From the NCBI GenBank assembly GCA_019454045.1, contig SKCR01032783.1:62001-126000 (forward strand): a DNA stretch of 64,000 nt. Reading direction: 5' to 3'. This document shows, piece after piece, positions 35,468 to 48,783 of the stretch (positions are counted from its first letter, which is position 1; every line of letters begins with the position of its first letter). Under the pieces are notes generated by a model, which saw only the letters and a program-made list of their open reading frames with translations, was not told the DNA's origin and made no database searches. Position numbers and translations under genes: made by a program. The DNA is from Zanthoxylum bungeanum. Its lineage: Eukaryota > Streptophyta > Magnoliopsida > Sapindales > Rutaceae.

Positions 35468-37276
35468 TGATGAGTGATAAATGTATCACTATTTCCCACT
35501 CATTTAACTTGATATTTTGTATAGTTTCTTGAGTTTTGTGAATATTTTGATGTGTTTTGTGTTATTTTGTAGATAAATAAAGTTTCAGGACATTCTAGAG
35601 GTGATTTGAAACAAAACTGTGAAATTTGGTGAAATTTGGCCAAAAGGGTATTTTGGTAATTTTGGGCGTCTCGACACAAGGGTATTTTGGTAATTTTGGA
35701 CATCCCGACACCGAAATAAAGTTCCAAGACATTCTGGAGGTGATTTGGAGCAAAACTGTGAAATTTGACGAAAATGGTATTTTGGTAATTTTGGGCGTCC
35801 CGACACCGAGGGTATTTTGGTAATTGCACCACCATGCCACATGTCAAAAATTCAACGAGCCGTCTTTTTTAGCACACCATGCCACGTGTCGAAAATTCAG
35901 CGATCCAAAAAAAATAATAATAAAATAATAAAATAATTAAAAAATAAAAATCAGAAAATAATAATAAAAAATTAGATTTTTTTGCCTATAAATAGATTTC
36001 GAATTTTTAGTTTCAAATGTACCAAATCCTCTGTAAATACTTATATAATAGAGAGTTCTTCATATTTTCTTCATATATTCAATTTTATTTACGTTTTGTA
36101 TTAGTAATTCTATTCAACCATGAGGGAGTAACCTCACCATGTTGAGGTAATAAGGTAATTCTTTTACTTTTTCTTTTTAGATTAATCTCCCTTAAAAAAT
36201 AATATATAAACTATTTAAAATCTGAATTAATAAAAAGATACCGCCATTCTAGGTCGGTTGGTTATTCAATTCAAACTGGTTAAACCTGACTTAATGAGGA
36301 TACCGCATTCTAGGTCGGTTGGTTTAAGTTTATATTTCTGTTCCGCCTTATGGCTGGTATATTTGAATTTGACTTAATCAGGATACCGCCATTCCGGACG
36401 GTTGGTTTAAAATATCACAAGATTATATATTATATTATTGGGAGATATCTAAATAGTAAATAGTAGAAGTTAATTCTTTTTACCTTAGCATTTCTTTTTA
36501 TTATTTTTCAGTAATTTCATTTTATGTCTTTTAAGTTTTTATTAGTTTTAGCTATGTATTGTAACTAAATTAAATATCTAGGGTTGTGATAAAATCTAAT
36601 ATAACCGGTTTTAAAAGGGTTAGATTATAGTTTGAGTAATTTAAAAGAGTTATTTATTGAGTCATAATCTTAATACCTTTTTATTAATTGGCCATTAATA
36701 AAATTGATTTAGATAAACTTAAAATGAAATAGACATAAGGATTTTAAGTTAAAGACCACAGACTCAATAACCCACGATCTTCCTTATGGATAGATAACCC
36801 TTTTAATAGATTTCCTTACAGGATAGGAATATACCTGTTGGGCGGGGGTAGTCATAATTGGAACTCAATCTTAATGAATCTAGGTAATTTAATTGCATAG
36901 ACATATGATTCAATTGGATTATACTAGGTATTTGTAAATGATCATTCGGAAGAGGCTTTTACATAATTTAGTGTTACAGATTAATAATTCAATAATTTAC
37001 CCAACTATGATATAACTACTTCATCTTTTAATTAATATTGGAAGAATTCACAACCCTATATAGTTTTAATCTTCATTAATCTTCTTTCAATTTCTTTTAC
37101 TTGTTTTTAGAATCATTATCCTTTCAGATCAATCAATCATCTTATTAGATATTTGTAAATAAATAGTATCAACAATTAATAACAACAGTAGGAATTAAGT
37201 CCTCGTGGGATCGATATTTTTATACTACTTGAACGATACGTGCGCTTGCGTTATACGTGTGTGTTTACGCCGGTCA
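35468..37276 (+). repeat. 3' LTR of element D
   Basis: 1,809 bp and about 98 percent identical to the 5' LTR by hand comparison. The U3 G-box is at 35883-35888. The minus-strand open frames over 35500-35850 are reverse readings of U3. Confidence 0.95.
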
Positions 37277-37924
37277 CTTACATAAATTATATGAATCATC
37301 AAACACTGTAATAAAGCCCTTTGAGTAATAAGATGATGGCTTCCACGCCTTATGAGAATCATTACTCTCAAATGTTCCTAGTCAAAGTTTTGTGAATAAT
37401 CTGGGCGTTAACAAAGCGGAGAGACTAGCATGATGATATGATATGCCTTTAAGTGGGGTAGCCGATCTCATAGGCTACTAGCGGAGATCCGTCCGTTTGG
37501 TGTATCACATGGATGCATGAGTTGCTCGTGTCCATCGAACTGACCGCCGAAATTTTTCACATGGAGTGTTTATCCCATGTGTCTGTGAGAACTTTCATGT
37601 ATCGATTATATGACAAGTCCTTAGACTTGAGGTCTTTACAATCTTTTGTGTGGACCAAATAACTTTGACATTCTCCCTCCCCGGTTCAAAAGATCCGGTC
37701 ATAAGGGTATGATTGGGTCATTTGTTGAAACACATGAAGTTTGTAAAGATACAACAGAGAATCGGCACTCTCTCGGATAATATTTTCTTATAAGAGTAGT
37801 ATTCCAGTTCGCGAGTTGATATGTGTGATCAGTGTTTGAGACTGTGGCCACAGCTGAAGAATCATGTGAGATTCTTGGGTTAGCATGATTCATGACACTA
37901 TCAACATCATACATTTGACCATAT
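37277..37924 (+). repeat. 3' LTR of element C, right part
   Basis: Continues the C LTR after the second CTTAC. The content is unlike any other LTR here. Its own right end cannot be fixed, because around 37925 the text changes to that of an F-type LTR in antisense. Confidence 0.65.
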
Positions 37925-38350
37925 GTCTATACGAGTCTCCCGAGACTCATGGTTCATTGGGATAAACCATCAGAACAAGCCATGATATACGACATTTACT
38001 TTTTCAGCAGATTTTACTAACCGACCCCTGTTAGTAAATCTTGACTAGGAACTTTATTTAAGGATATACAACTAATAATGCACTTCTCAATGTCAATTAC
38101 AAACTACGTTGTAACTGCATATTATACTGTAAATCCTAGGGTCTTTGTCTAATATAAACGTATCACTGAACCAGATTCAGTTTCGATCTAATCGTAATCA
38201 GATTACTAATCGCAATTAGATTGAATAAGTGTATAAAAGACAAGGGTGCTACCATTAAATTAAGTAATATAATGGAAATTATAATTGCTCGTATTTATGA
38301 ATCAGACATAAATATGATCTGGATTTCCAATTGGAGCACCAACCCTTACA
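37925..38350 (-). repeat. Antisense F-type copia LTR fragment
   Basis: Matches the last 430 bp of the F LTR (about 61145-61572) in the same plus-strand direction, including GTCTATACGAGTCTCC and the outer end CACCAACCCTTACA. It is therefore the start of an antisense LTR, joined to the C LTR on its left. The ending CTTACA is also a good mirror of the C LTR start, so a mosaic C LTR cannot be excluded. Confidence 0.65.
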
Positions 38351-40401
38351 GTTACTATGTCACGATAGGTAATCTAACAAGATATCTATTTTAGGATATA
38401 ATAGACTAGAGAGAATGGTTTCTTTTGCAGTGAGAATTGACTTGAATTAGTTCATGTCTCGAGATTCTTGACTGGCATTAAGAAAAACACATTAGGTATT
38501 TATTTTTTTGATAATGATGTTTCCTGGCTTTAGTGACCTTTAGAGGTAATGTACTTGACACAGTTTGATAATCAATTATTTGCAATAGTTCTGAATAGTT
38601 GAAGGAAAATTATAAAGTAAAGTAAGGAGATGTCTATAGTTATGTGTAGAGAATATTGATTCTTACAAAACGACAACTATAGGTATTGGATACCAGATCT
38701 CCCATCTAGTTATTTAAATATTATTTAATGATTGTTTTGATATTTGATATAAGAACTTGTGACTATCGGATAGTTACTTGTTCTTTATAAATAGTTGTTA
38801 CATATTTTAATATGACTAGTAGTGTTATTAACGAAGAGATAAACATTAAGAAAAATATTCGGTTAAGTAAATAACTTAGAACAATGCTTTATGTGATTTT
38901 ATCATTTAAGCATTAGATGTTGTTTCGGTATGGTAAAGGATGGTATGATACGAGATCACACCACATATCCTTATCCATTTAATGAATATTGTATTTGGAA
39001 ATGTGATTAAATCTCATTTAATCAATGATTGTCATTGGAGCATAAGATTTATTAAACTGATACATTAGATGTATGTAGCTTAAAGAATTATAAATTGCCT
39101 TGTATAGTTTTATATTCTTCGTAACTTAGTTAATGAGTTGTCATGACTTAGTTACGTGTTTCTAAAAGAACACATATTGAATGTCTTGAATGGCTCGAGA
39201 ACTTTCAATATGTTTCTAATGAAACGCGGATAGAATATTTTGACTGGTTCAAAGATATTCAATTTGAAGTTTTGCAAACTGTATCTTTAAAATTCATGAT
39301 AAATATTTGAATTGTTCAAAGATATTTGATATGATCAAACATATAAATTTATGACAATTAGTTCTAAGATTATTCAATGAATATGATTCTTACTCAATAT
39401 GATTCTTCTACGATTCCTTCGTGATGGAATTGGTCAGTCGGAGAAATCGAATCTTATATGATTTGATTCGTTTAATATTGAGTGTTACCGAATTAGCTTC
39501 AATACTCTTAGGGATATGCTCCAATAACACTAATTCATCCTTTTAATTAAGGTTTCATTTGTTTCTACAGTTACATATATGATATGTATAGCTAGAAAAT
39601 TCAAATTTTGAGAAGTTTGATATTTGAGTCTTTCTTTTGTATAATGGTTATATAATTGAAAAATATTTGCGCCTCGAAGGTACAAGTAAAAGTTTATCAT
39701 TTATTCTATTTAATATAATATTGTATTCAATTTAATAAAATATCTTTTCTACAATCCCGAGTAAAAAAATATTTTATTACTTGGTGTGTAACATCAGATA
39801 TTGACCATTGTAGAAATGACTTGACTTATTGAAGTCAAATATGGGAGTGATAAACTATAAATGGAACTACATTATTAATAACATGAAAAGACCCTTAGAC
39901 AGCTTCCATATAAGTCCAATAGGATGTCAGAATCATTTGTAAAATATTTGATACTTAATGGTTCTGCAGTTTTCTTATCATAAAAAATTATCCTATAATT
40001 TGTAATGGGAGCGATATTTGATATCGATCTCGGAAGTTAGCATTGAACCATAGATCTAAGATTGTTCGTAGCTTACTACAATCATGTTTTGAACTTGACT
40101 AAGCTTTTGTTATGAATCGTTCATAAAATGTGCAAATGGTTTCCACAGCAAAAGTAAAGTGATCTTATTAAAGTTTTGACCTTTATAGTATGACAGAGAG
40201 AAAGGTTATACTCAACAATCTATTGTAGATTTTGAGGAAACTTGTCTCTAGCCACACTAATTGAACAATTAAGGATCTGTTGGTTAATGTTGAAATTAAA
40301 GTATGTATTTTCGCTAGGAATATAAAGTGGCATTCCTGAATGGTTTCATCGAAGAAGAGATCTATTGTGATTTCTTTACTTGAAGAGTTCGTTCTGGAAT
40401 G
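38351..40401 (+). pseudogene. Old copia internal region J
   Basis: Heavily decayed copia pol in the forward direction. The clearest part is a reverse transcriptase match at 40324-40365 (KVAFLNGFIEEEIY in one frame). Weaker integrase-like pieces lie at about 39170-39330. The 38351-39150 stretch is AT-rich with nothing firm. E inserted into the reverse transcriptase part after GAATG (40397-40401). Confidence 0.6.
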
Positions 40402-42273
40402 TGTTAGTTTCCTACACATGCCACAAGATCACTAAGATGATTTGTGTCTGAATACATCAAGAAGTTTGCGGAAAAAATATACAATGATCAGATGAGATTC
40501 AAAAATTTCCATGGATGTGTGGAAGCTCCAAGCTTTCTTTGTTGTTACCAACTCAAGGGTGAGTTTCCATATCACCTTTCTTTGTGTTTTTGTATTTTAT
40601 TTTCAAAAAACAATTACCAATTTCTTTTTCCAAAAAAGTGGATATGTTTTTCCAAAAGCAAAAAAGTCAAAGTGTATTGAGCAAGTTTCCATTAAATGCT
40701 CTCAACCACTTCCATCAACTAGATTGACTAGTAATGTAATTTAGTAGGTCCCACACTTAAATTCAAAATTCAAGTAGGGTGAGACTACATACTTCGGGCT
40801 TGGGTTCGTTTAATATGATTAAACGAATTTTCAGTTGTGACGTAATTAAATCTAATTTAATTAAATAATGATGCCTAGTAAAATTATTACGAAAGTCGCT
40901 TACGAATTAATTCCAAATTAATTCGTTCGCCCGAATCAAAATCCAATTTTAATTCCGCTTTAAAATCTAATTTCAATTAATATATCCAATATATTATTTT
41001 AACCCAAATAAATAAATTAAATAGAAAAATACAATTTAACTATTAAATTTATTTTACCGATTAATTCCAAATTAATCGCGTTCTCTATTCTAGATGAATT
41101 TAATCCCAGATAAATTCTTGACACAATTAATCCTAGATTAATTTTTTGTCTCATAAATAATCCCAGATTAATTCTTGTCGTAATTAATCCATATTAATTT
41201 TCTCTCTCATAATTAATCCTAGATTATTCTGTTCGAGTCAAATGTCATTGGTGAATCTTTGGGAAGCAACCCAAGAGATCTCTGGATATGTTGGCAGTAA
41301 ATATGGTCATCGGACTATCCGAACACGTGCATACCCCGTACCGTATTCTTACCGATTTACAAGATATGGTTGGCTTCTAACAAAGCATCGTGCCTACCCA
41401 ATTCTCCAGAAATATTTAACGAGGAATATGTAATCTTTATCAAGCGTAGTACACCAAGTACTGCGTATTATGATCCAGTATCGGATGTCACATGCTAGGC
41501 CTAGGGCTGGAATTGTGTCTGCTCCGTACGAAGCACATATCGGATCACTAGCAACTAGTCTCTGTAATCGGATAATCATGACCTAGTCATATTATCCCGA
41601 TAGCTGCAGCATTTAAGAGTATCGGTTCTGTATCCTATGTGATCATCATCTCCATATAACTGAAGTGATACTTCTATCTTGACATCACACCCAACACACT
41701 ACGATTCTCAGTATACCCAAAAGAGGCGTACACAGAACCTGTTAAAGCTCCGAACGACCAAAACCAAAGTATATTGATTGTCGTAAGTATTAGCGATGCA
41801 AGTCTCAGGTTAAGACCATATACACCAACCATGATTCGGATTCCCATAGACACATAGTCATACTACCAATGGGATTCTGAGGGGTGTATCTAGAGCGAAG
41901 CTATTCCCAGTCCAACGGCTAACAGAACCTCTTATCACACTTGCATAAGTATCCAATACTTAAATATATGAGAATTATGTCGTTAAGCTTCCATAACTCG
42001 CACAAGTGCAATACTAGCCTATTCCGCATTATCGATGTCCAGTCTCGATAATACTATTACTAGGGATATTTAATGATCAAACCTTTCATGGATTAATACT
42101 GTCTCATATCTTATTAATCTGGAACTGATCATATGGACTTTTATCATTTATATATACAATTAATCCAATTACAAAATGATAAAAAGGGAACTTCCTTTGT
42201 CACATAGTTAATTTGTACAAAGAACATCATGTCTTTTACAAATAGTGATGCTATGAGTCATAATTGTCCAAAA
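40402..42273 (-). repeat. 3' LTR of E
   Basis: 1,872 bp, starting TGTTAG. The outer base pattern is worn on the inner side (TCCAAAA instead of CCAACA). Palindromes with CCA or CTA centres on the plus strand (TGG or TAG on the element strand) fill 40903-41235, for example the 10-bp arms at 40903-40925. Compared with 48373-48478 it lacks about 104 bp. Confidence 0.88.
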
Positions 42274-42539
42274 ATCTCCCACTTGGCCTATAGCCAATCA
42301 CTCAAGTATCCAACACTTGAACTATGTACGGGTCGCTCATGCTTATGCTGAGATATCGCTTTTGCCAGCGATTATGCAAGGTTGTCATCTGATGCGATCT
42401 TGACATCGCCACGATGTATGATCTTATGAATCAGATGAAATCGTCGAAGTACATACTTAGATCATTGATGAGACCGTGGTTTCTTAGCCTGTACTATAGC
42501 CCAGCTCCCCTGCTAATAGAATTACTCATAATCTAATTA

Positions 42540-45100
42540 GGAGTTTATAGATCCAAAATGCTTCTTTTGCTGCCTCAGCAGCAGCAATGTATTCCGCTTT
42601 TGTTATTGAATCGGCAATAGTATCTTTCTTGGAAGATTTTCAGCTCATTGTTTCATTGTTCAAACAAAATATGTACCCTTATTGCGACTTACAGTCGTCT
42701 TTATCGGTTTAGAAACTTGCAACGGTGAACCCAATCACTTCAAGTTCTCATTCTCCATAACTTAAGAAAATATCCTTAGTTCGTCTAAGATACTTAAGGA
42801 TGTTCTTAACATCAATCCAGTGACCATCACCTGGATCGGCCTGATAGTGACTCCACATGCTCAAAGCATATGAGACACCAGGTCGCGTACATATTTGTCA
42901 CAGTACGAGCTCTTGGAGAGTGCCAACAACTTTTAGATTTATCCAGTAGATCCTTATTCCTAGAATAAAGGTTGCCTCTCCATAGTATTTCATGGAGAAT
43001 TTTAATAAAAGCCAAACTTTCACCGATTTTAGTATGGGAATGTCATTGCTAAGAAGCAATACATTATCAACGAATAGGACAATCATTGTCAGTGCGCTCT
43101 CACTAACCTTCTTATATACACAAGAATCATCTTCGTTTTGAATGAAACCATATACCATTATAATCTCATAAAAACGTTGGTTCCAAGAACACAATGTTTG
43201 CTTCAATCCATAAATGGATCGATTTAACTTGCAAACCTTGTTTGCATATTATGGTACGACAAAACCGTTAGGCTGTTGTAAACATCCTCCAAAAGGTTTC
43301 CGTTAAGGAAAGCGATTTTGACGTCCATCTGCCATATTTCATAATTGAAATATGCAGCAATAGCAAGTATTATCCGAATGGATTTAATCATGGCAACGGG
43401 TAAAAGGTTTCATCATAATCAACACTATGTTGATGACGATACCCTTTCGCTACAAGCCTAGCTTTGTACGTTTGTATGTTGTCATCCATGGTTGTTTTCA
43501 CCATGAAGACTCATTTGCTACCAATAGGCATAATGTCTTCTGGAACATCAACCAGTGTCCAAACTTGGTTGGTATACATGGAATCCATTTCGGACTTCAT
43601 GGCACCTTGCCATAAAGTGGAGTCGATACCTTGTATCGTTTCCTCATACGTAGTCATTTCGTCTTCCTCAATAAGATTGATATCTACATGAGGTGAGATC
43701 AGAAACCCATACCTCTTAGGTTGTTTTCTGAATCTCTCCGACCTACGCGGTTCTTTTTTATTAGAAGATCGTCTATCCCTGATGAACTGTTCGTGTTCCG
43801 TTAAGGAATCGGTGACTGGAATAGTATCACTCCGATTTTCATCGAGTTTTACTTTCCTCCCACTTACCACTGCATTTAGGAATTCCTTTAAGGAAAACCG
43901 CATGGAGAGCAACAAATATTTTGTTTTCTTATGGGTTGTAGAAGTAATATCATTTGGTTTCCCTAGGATAACCTACAAATAGGCACTTATCTGATTTGGG
44001 TTCTAGTTTGGTACCATCCAAACATTTACCGTATGTCTAGCATCGGCAAATCTTCAGGAATGAGAAACCCAGTTTCTTTCATGTCCATATTTCATATGGA
44101 GTCTGTCCAACAGACTTTAACGGAACCTTATTCAAAATAAGTATTGCACTGTTGAATGCGTATCCCTTGAAGGAAATTGGTAGCTCAGTACGACTCATTA
44201 TTGACCTTACCATGCCCAACAAAGTTGGGTTTCTCCGTTCGAACACACCACTCATTTGAGGTGTTCCGTAAGGAGTCCACTGTGAAAGAATACCATAGTC
44301 TTTCAAGTAATCGAGAAACTCATTGCTCAAGTATTTTCCACCACGGTCCAACCGAAATGTTTTAATACTTTAGCCGGTCTATCTTTCTACTTCGTGTCGA
44401 AACTCTTTGAATTTATCAAAAGTTTCCGATTTGTGTGTCATAAGATACACATAACCATAACGCGATGCAACATCCGTAAAGGTTACGAAGTATTCTTATC
44501 CATCTCTAGCCTAGCTAGACATGGGCCCAGATACGTCACTATGAACGAGGGCTAACAGCTCGGTGGCACGTACATCTTTACTGCTAAAAGGCGTTTTAAG
44601 CATTTTGCCTAATAAACTAGATTCGCAGACGTCATTTGAATTAAGATCAAATCTGTCCAAGTATCCACTCTTCGAAAGTGTGGATATAAGAGTCTTGTTT
44701 AATGTGTCCCAGAAAACAATGCCCCAAATAAGTCTCATCTGATTTATCTAGTTTGAGCCTTTTGTTTGTCATGTAATATGTTTGAGATTAATTTAAATTC
44801 GAAATATAAATACTGTTATTCACATCTAATGTGTATATCTCAATATCATCCTTATAAACAAAACACGAAGTGTTCTGGAACATAAAAGTATACCCGCAAT
44901 GGGTTAAACTAGATATAGAGATAATGTTTCTAGTCAAACTAGGTACATTATAACAGTTTCCTTATTTAAGTACATGCCCAAAGGGCAGTTCCAAAACTTA
45001 GGTTCCCACAGCCAAAATAGTGACTCTCGTCCCGTTTCTGACTCGCAGGTCGATCTCATCTGAAGCCAGTCTCTTGCTAATCAGCAGATCTCGCACAGCA
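42540..45100 (-). pseudogene. pol remnant of E
   Basis: On the minus strand: GAG-pre-integrase and the first integrase aspartate (44511-44738; CESSLLGK and LVHSDVSG), the rest of integrase with the GVFERRN glutamate (44079-44351), linker to reverse transcriptase (43511-43915; MDSMYTNQVWTLVD), reverse transcriptase (42898-43206), in which the YIDD position reads FVDN, and RNase H words near 42560-42680. Several open stretches of 60-134 codons remain, but the frame is interrupted and the altered catalytic motif would itself inactivate the enzyme. Confidence 0.82.
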
Positions 45101-45159
45101 ATACATATGTATGTACCACATCCAATATCAAAAATCTAATTTTTAAAACTAGTAGTGGA

Positions 45160-46004
45160 CACATTTATTACAATAACAAACATATCTGAAGTCGGAGCCT
45201 TTCCTGCCTTCACTTCCTTCATGTATGCCTTGTCCATATGGCCATCACGTTTCAAGTGACCCTGTTTGCCACAGTTTAGGTAGACATCTTGGGATATGTC
45301 ATTTATCTTCCCAGAAGATTGTGACGATTTTGCCTTTGCCCTTTTTCACACCCCTAGAAGACTTCGGCCAAGCTTTGGCCTTCTGGGATGTCGAAGTAAG
45401 ATGCGCCTTGCACTTTTTGCCCTTTTGGAAGCTCTGGCTCTGCCTCCTAGAGCATATTCATTAACTCTCTAAGAGTTTTCTCTTGGTTCATGGTGAACCT
45501 GCCCTAACATTCGGGCAGAGACTGTAAGATCAAAGCTATGGAAGTCTAGGCCTCGTAGGTAATGCCCAGCTAACCTAGCTGTTCGATGTCAGCAATCATC
45601 TGCGACACCTAGTGCTCGACAGACGTACCCTCTGACATACGCGAGCGAAAGAGCTTCTTTTGCAATTCGTACTTCTTAGATCTAAGGTTAGATTTGTGAA
45701 GATCCTTCAATTTCAACATCATACTATAATGATCCAATCCTTTGTTCTGACGACGAAATTGAGGAGTCATTGCGGCAAGCATGACAGATTGAGCACTAAA
45801 GTTATCATCACGATGAGTCTTCCAAAGCTCATGCTCTACTATTTGCTCAACTCTGAGCTCAGGCCCGAGAGGTTTCTCTATGACATAGAGTAATTTCTCG
45901 ACTCCCAGGACTATCCTGAGATTCATCTCCCAATCTGGAAAATTGGAGTCGTTAAAGACATTATCGCCTATGATAATGTCCCTAACGCTAATCTTTCCAG
46001 CCAT
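45160..46004 (-). pseudogene. gag of E (start codon present, several TAG stops)
   Basis: ATG at 46004, directly after the palindrome series. The first 131 codons are open (MAGKISVRDIIIGDNV..., copia Gag N-terminus with the NFPDWEMNLRIVL segment). The same frame then continues through five TAG codons without a shift to about 45480, and a worn knuckle, CGKQGHLKRD, is visible near 45270. This is the only copy of the family with the gag start intact. Confidence 0.8.
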
Positions 46005-48178
46005 CTCGATTGCAATAGTCTAACTATCCAATCAACTGTTTTGGGTACACTCAAAATGCAATGGTTACTATAGTCCAACTATATAATCAACTATAAATGG
46101 AGTAGTGTCTTTTACAGTCTAACTGTTCAAAGAAAGCAATATTCAATATTAGTCCAACTAATATATTTATAACAACGATAAATAAAATAAAAGAACGCGT
46201 GTTGGAAAATTTAATACTAGCCTCCCACTATTTTTCGGCGAGCCTCTAACCCTCTGTGGAGTACTCGGGAAACCCAGTTTCCTAGTGGGCTAGGATCCCG
46301 TTAAATAACACACAACCTTGACTTTGGCCAACAAGTTGTATGAAACTTAACTAGGTAGTTCTCTAAGATCAATTGGATCCCATCCAATTCCTAGATTCGG
46401 TAGGTGGACCTCCAAGTTCGAGATATATATCCAATATAAATTTCCTAACCTTTTCCTCTGAATCAACTAAGCCTTGGCTTTGGCTCAACAAGCTTAATGA
46501 TTCCTGTTAAGCGGGACCCATTGATAGTGGAAAAGCTTCGTAATCCACGTCGATGAACAAGAAGTGACCTTGACTTTGGAAAACAAGTCACAACCGCCCA
46601 AGACATGCAATATGGAACAAAGCTTTCGTGGTTCAAACACATCCGCGATGGACAATGATCTTGACTTCGGCTAACAAACCAATGCCAATCTTGGATCTTG
46701 AGAGAGAACCACTCAATAAAAGGAAAACTCTTAATATATGTTGAGGGTTTTTCGCGAAAATTGGCATCGAATTTATTATCTTTGATTAGGTCTCATCATA
46801 CACCCTTAAATATGCATTCTAAAAGCATAATAAGGCGCGATAAAATTTAATAATGATATGAGGATGGAAATATAATAATTTATTCCTAGAACAAATCTCT
46901 CTCTTTCCTCTCTCCCGCTAGCATTATTCATACTTCTACCCAATTACATAACACTAAAATAAACCTTATTTACATTGAGAGGAATTGGTGAGAAGAGAAA
47001 TACAAAGAGAATATAGGTGAAATGTTGGACACGCAGGTCCAATTTAAATAAATTCCAAATTTATTACAACAATTTCCAAAATTGCCCACACCCTTCTAAT
47101 ATCCATCTGATATACATTATTCATATAAATACATCCAAGTATTCACATAAAGTATGTTATTCAATCAATCTAATCCAATTAATTAATCTTTGATTAATGA
47201 CCATCCAATATTCAAACAATGATTTGATTTGCGCGAGTCCAAATCGTTTAAGAATAAATACTCAAAGTACGTATTCTTGAATTATATTGAATTATAATTT
47301 TAAATCCAATTCCAATTATTACCAATATTAATTCATATTTAATTCCAAATTAAATAATTACACTTATTTATGTGCCTTAAAGACTTGGATCCTAAATCCA
47401 ATCTTAATGGGTCTCAAAGGCCCAATTAGTATCCAATATTATTCAATTAAAGTCCAATGGGCTTTCAATTAATTCTTTAGGCGTGGGCTTTGGCCATTAT
47501 GGATCCAACCCAAAAGCCAAGGCCCAATTAGGAATCACCATTTGCCCAAAAATTAATTTTGGCCCATTAGGCCCAATTAAATTATTAAAGGCCCAATGTC
47601 ATATTTTTGACTTTTATGGAAATGATTTTAGGCCCAATTGGATCCAACCCAATTGTCCAAAACCATACTTGGCCCAACCAAGCCCATTTAGTCTAATCAC
47701 AACAAATTAAATTAACATAAAATATTCCAAAAACACATTAATTCAATTTAAAGTGTAATTAATAAAATTAATCAATTAATCCAATGTTTCCAAAACACCA
47801 ATTAATCTAATTAATCATGCTTAATTATCCAATTCATGTCCAACACAAATTGAAGCAAACACGACAATACATGAAATTAACATCCAATTTTGATTTCAAT
47901 CAAATTAAATCAATAATTAACATTCAATTTCATGCAAATTAACATATCCAATTGTCAAATTCAAAAAATCACCATGAACAATTCCTAAGGTGCATTCGGC
48001 CACGTAAGGAATTTAGAGATTTTTGATCTAATCAATTTATCTCAATTCCAAAGATGCACAAATCCAATTCATCATCATACTAACACAACCAAGCAATCAA
48101 TTTAGACAAATCATGCTCCAAGCAAAAAATCCCAAATTAAAGTTTAGAACACTAGAATTCAAATCACGCTTAGATCTC
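46005..48178 (-). other. Leader of E
   Basis: Noncoding, 2.2 kb. It holds the palindrome series next to gag (46015-46160), CTTGACTTTGGCCAACAA-like words at about 46317, 46570 and 46658, and a stretch rich in GGCCCAAT words (47400-47700). It corresponds to the A1 leader in reverse. Confidence 0.75.
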
Positions 48179-48190
48179 GCTCTGATACCA
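48179..48190 (-). other. Primer binding site of E
   Basis: GCTCTGATACCA on the plus strand, the complement of TGGTATCAGAGC (tRNA-iMet type), one base from the LTR. Confidence 0.93.
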
Positions 48191-48191
48191 T

Positions 48192-48783
48192 TGTTAGTTT
48201 CCTACACATACCACAAGATCATTAAGATGATTTGTGTGTGAATACATCAAGAAGTTTGTGGAAAAAAATTTACAATGATCGGATGAGATTCAAAATATTT
48301 CCATGGATGTGTGGAAGCTCAAAGCTTTCTTTGTTGTTGCCAACTCAATGATGAGTTTCCATGTCACATTTCTTTGACTCCTCATGTGCTAGCAAGGTAG
48401 AAATTTTGCAACAAAATTTCCATGGGAGAGAGAGGAGCTCACGACTTTGGTAGATGAAACAGAGAGAATTTTATGTTTTTGTATTTTGTTTTCAAAAAAC
48501 AATAACCAATTTCTTTTTCCAAAAAAGTGTATATGCTTTTCCAAAAGCAAAAAAGTCAAAGTGTGTTGAGCAAGTTTCCATTAAATGCTCTCAACAACTT
48601 CCTTCAACTAGATTGACTAGTGATTTAATTTAGTGGGTCTCACACTTAAATTCAAAATTCAAGTTGGTTGAGACTACACACTTCGGGCTCGGGTTCGTTT
48701 AATCCAATTAAACGAATTTTCCGTTACGACGTAATTAAATCTAATTTAATTAAATAATGATGCCTAGTAAAATTATTACGAAA
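48192..48783 (-). repeat. 5' LTR of E, truncated
   Basis: The first 592 plus-strand bases match 40402-40890 of the 3' LTR, with about 104 bp (48373-48478) that the 3' LTR lacks. Related words in the B LTR show that this piece is ancestral and was deleted from the other LTR. Confidence 0.85.

Larger units (their letters stand above)
30537..37276 (+). mobile_element. Complete non-autonomous Athila-like Ty3/gypsy element D (TSD CTTAC)
   Basis: A 6,740-bp element with two LTRs of about 1.81 kb, a primer site matching tRNA-Asp, one long open reading frame (32482-33702), a long 3' region, a polypurine tract and a perfect TSD CTTAC (30532-30536 and 37277-37281). By eye the LTRs differ at about 30 positions, roughly 23 of them substitutions (about 1.3 percent), so this is a fairly recent insertion. 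There is no protease, reverse transcriptase, RNase H or integrase, so it must borrow them. Assignment to the Athila/Tat side of Ty3/gypsy rests on the primer site and on conserved 3' words described in its parts. Confidence 0.93.
40402..48783 (-). mobile_element. Ty1/copia element E (antisense, 5' LTR truncated)
   Basis: A diverged member of the A/B family inserted into J. 3' LTR at 40402-42273, pol remnant, gag with an open N-terminal part, leader, primer site (48179-48190) and the first 592 bp of the 5' LTR in plus-strand order (48192-48783). The 5' LTR is cut at 48783 against H1. The left TSD candidate is GAATG; the right one is lost. Its coding region is better preserved than in A1, A2 and B. 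Confidence 0.9.

Noticed and set aside
30429..38350. A clean C LTR from TGTAAG to CTTACA once D is removed
   Set aside because: The last 430 bp match an F-type LTR in antisense, so the mirror ends may be chance. Kept only as an alternative.
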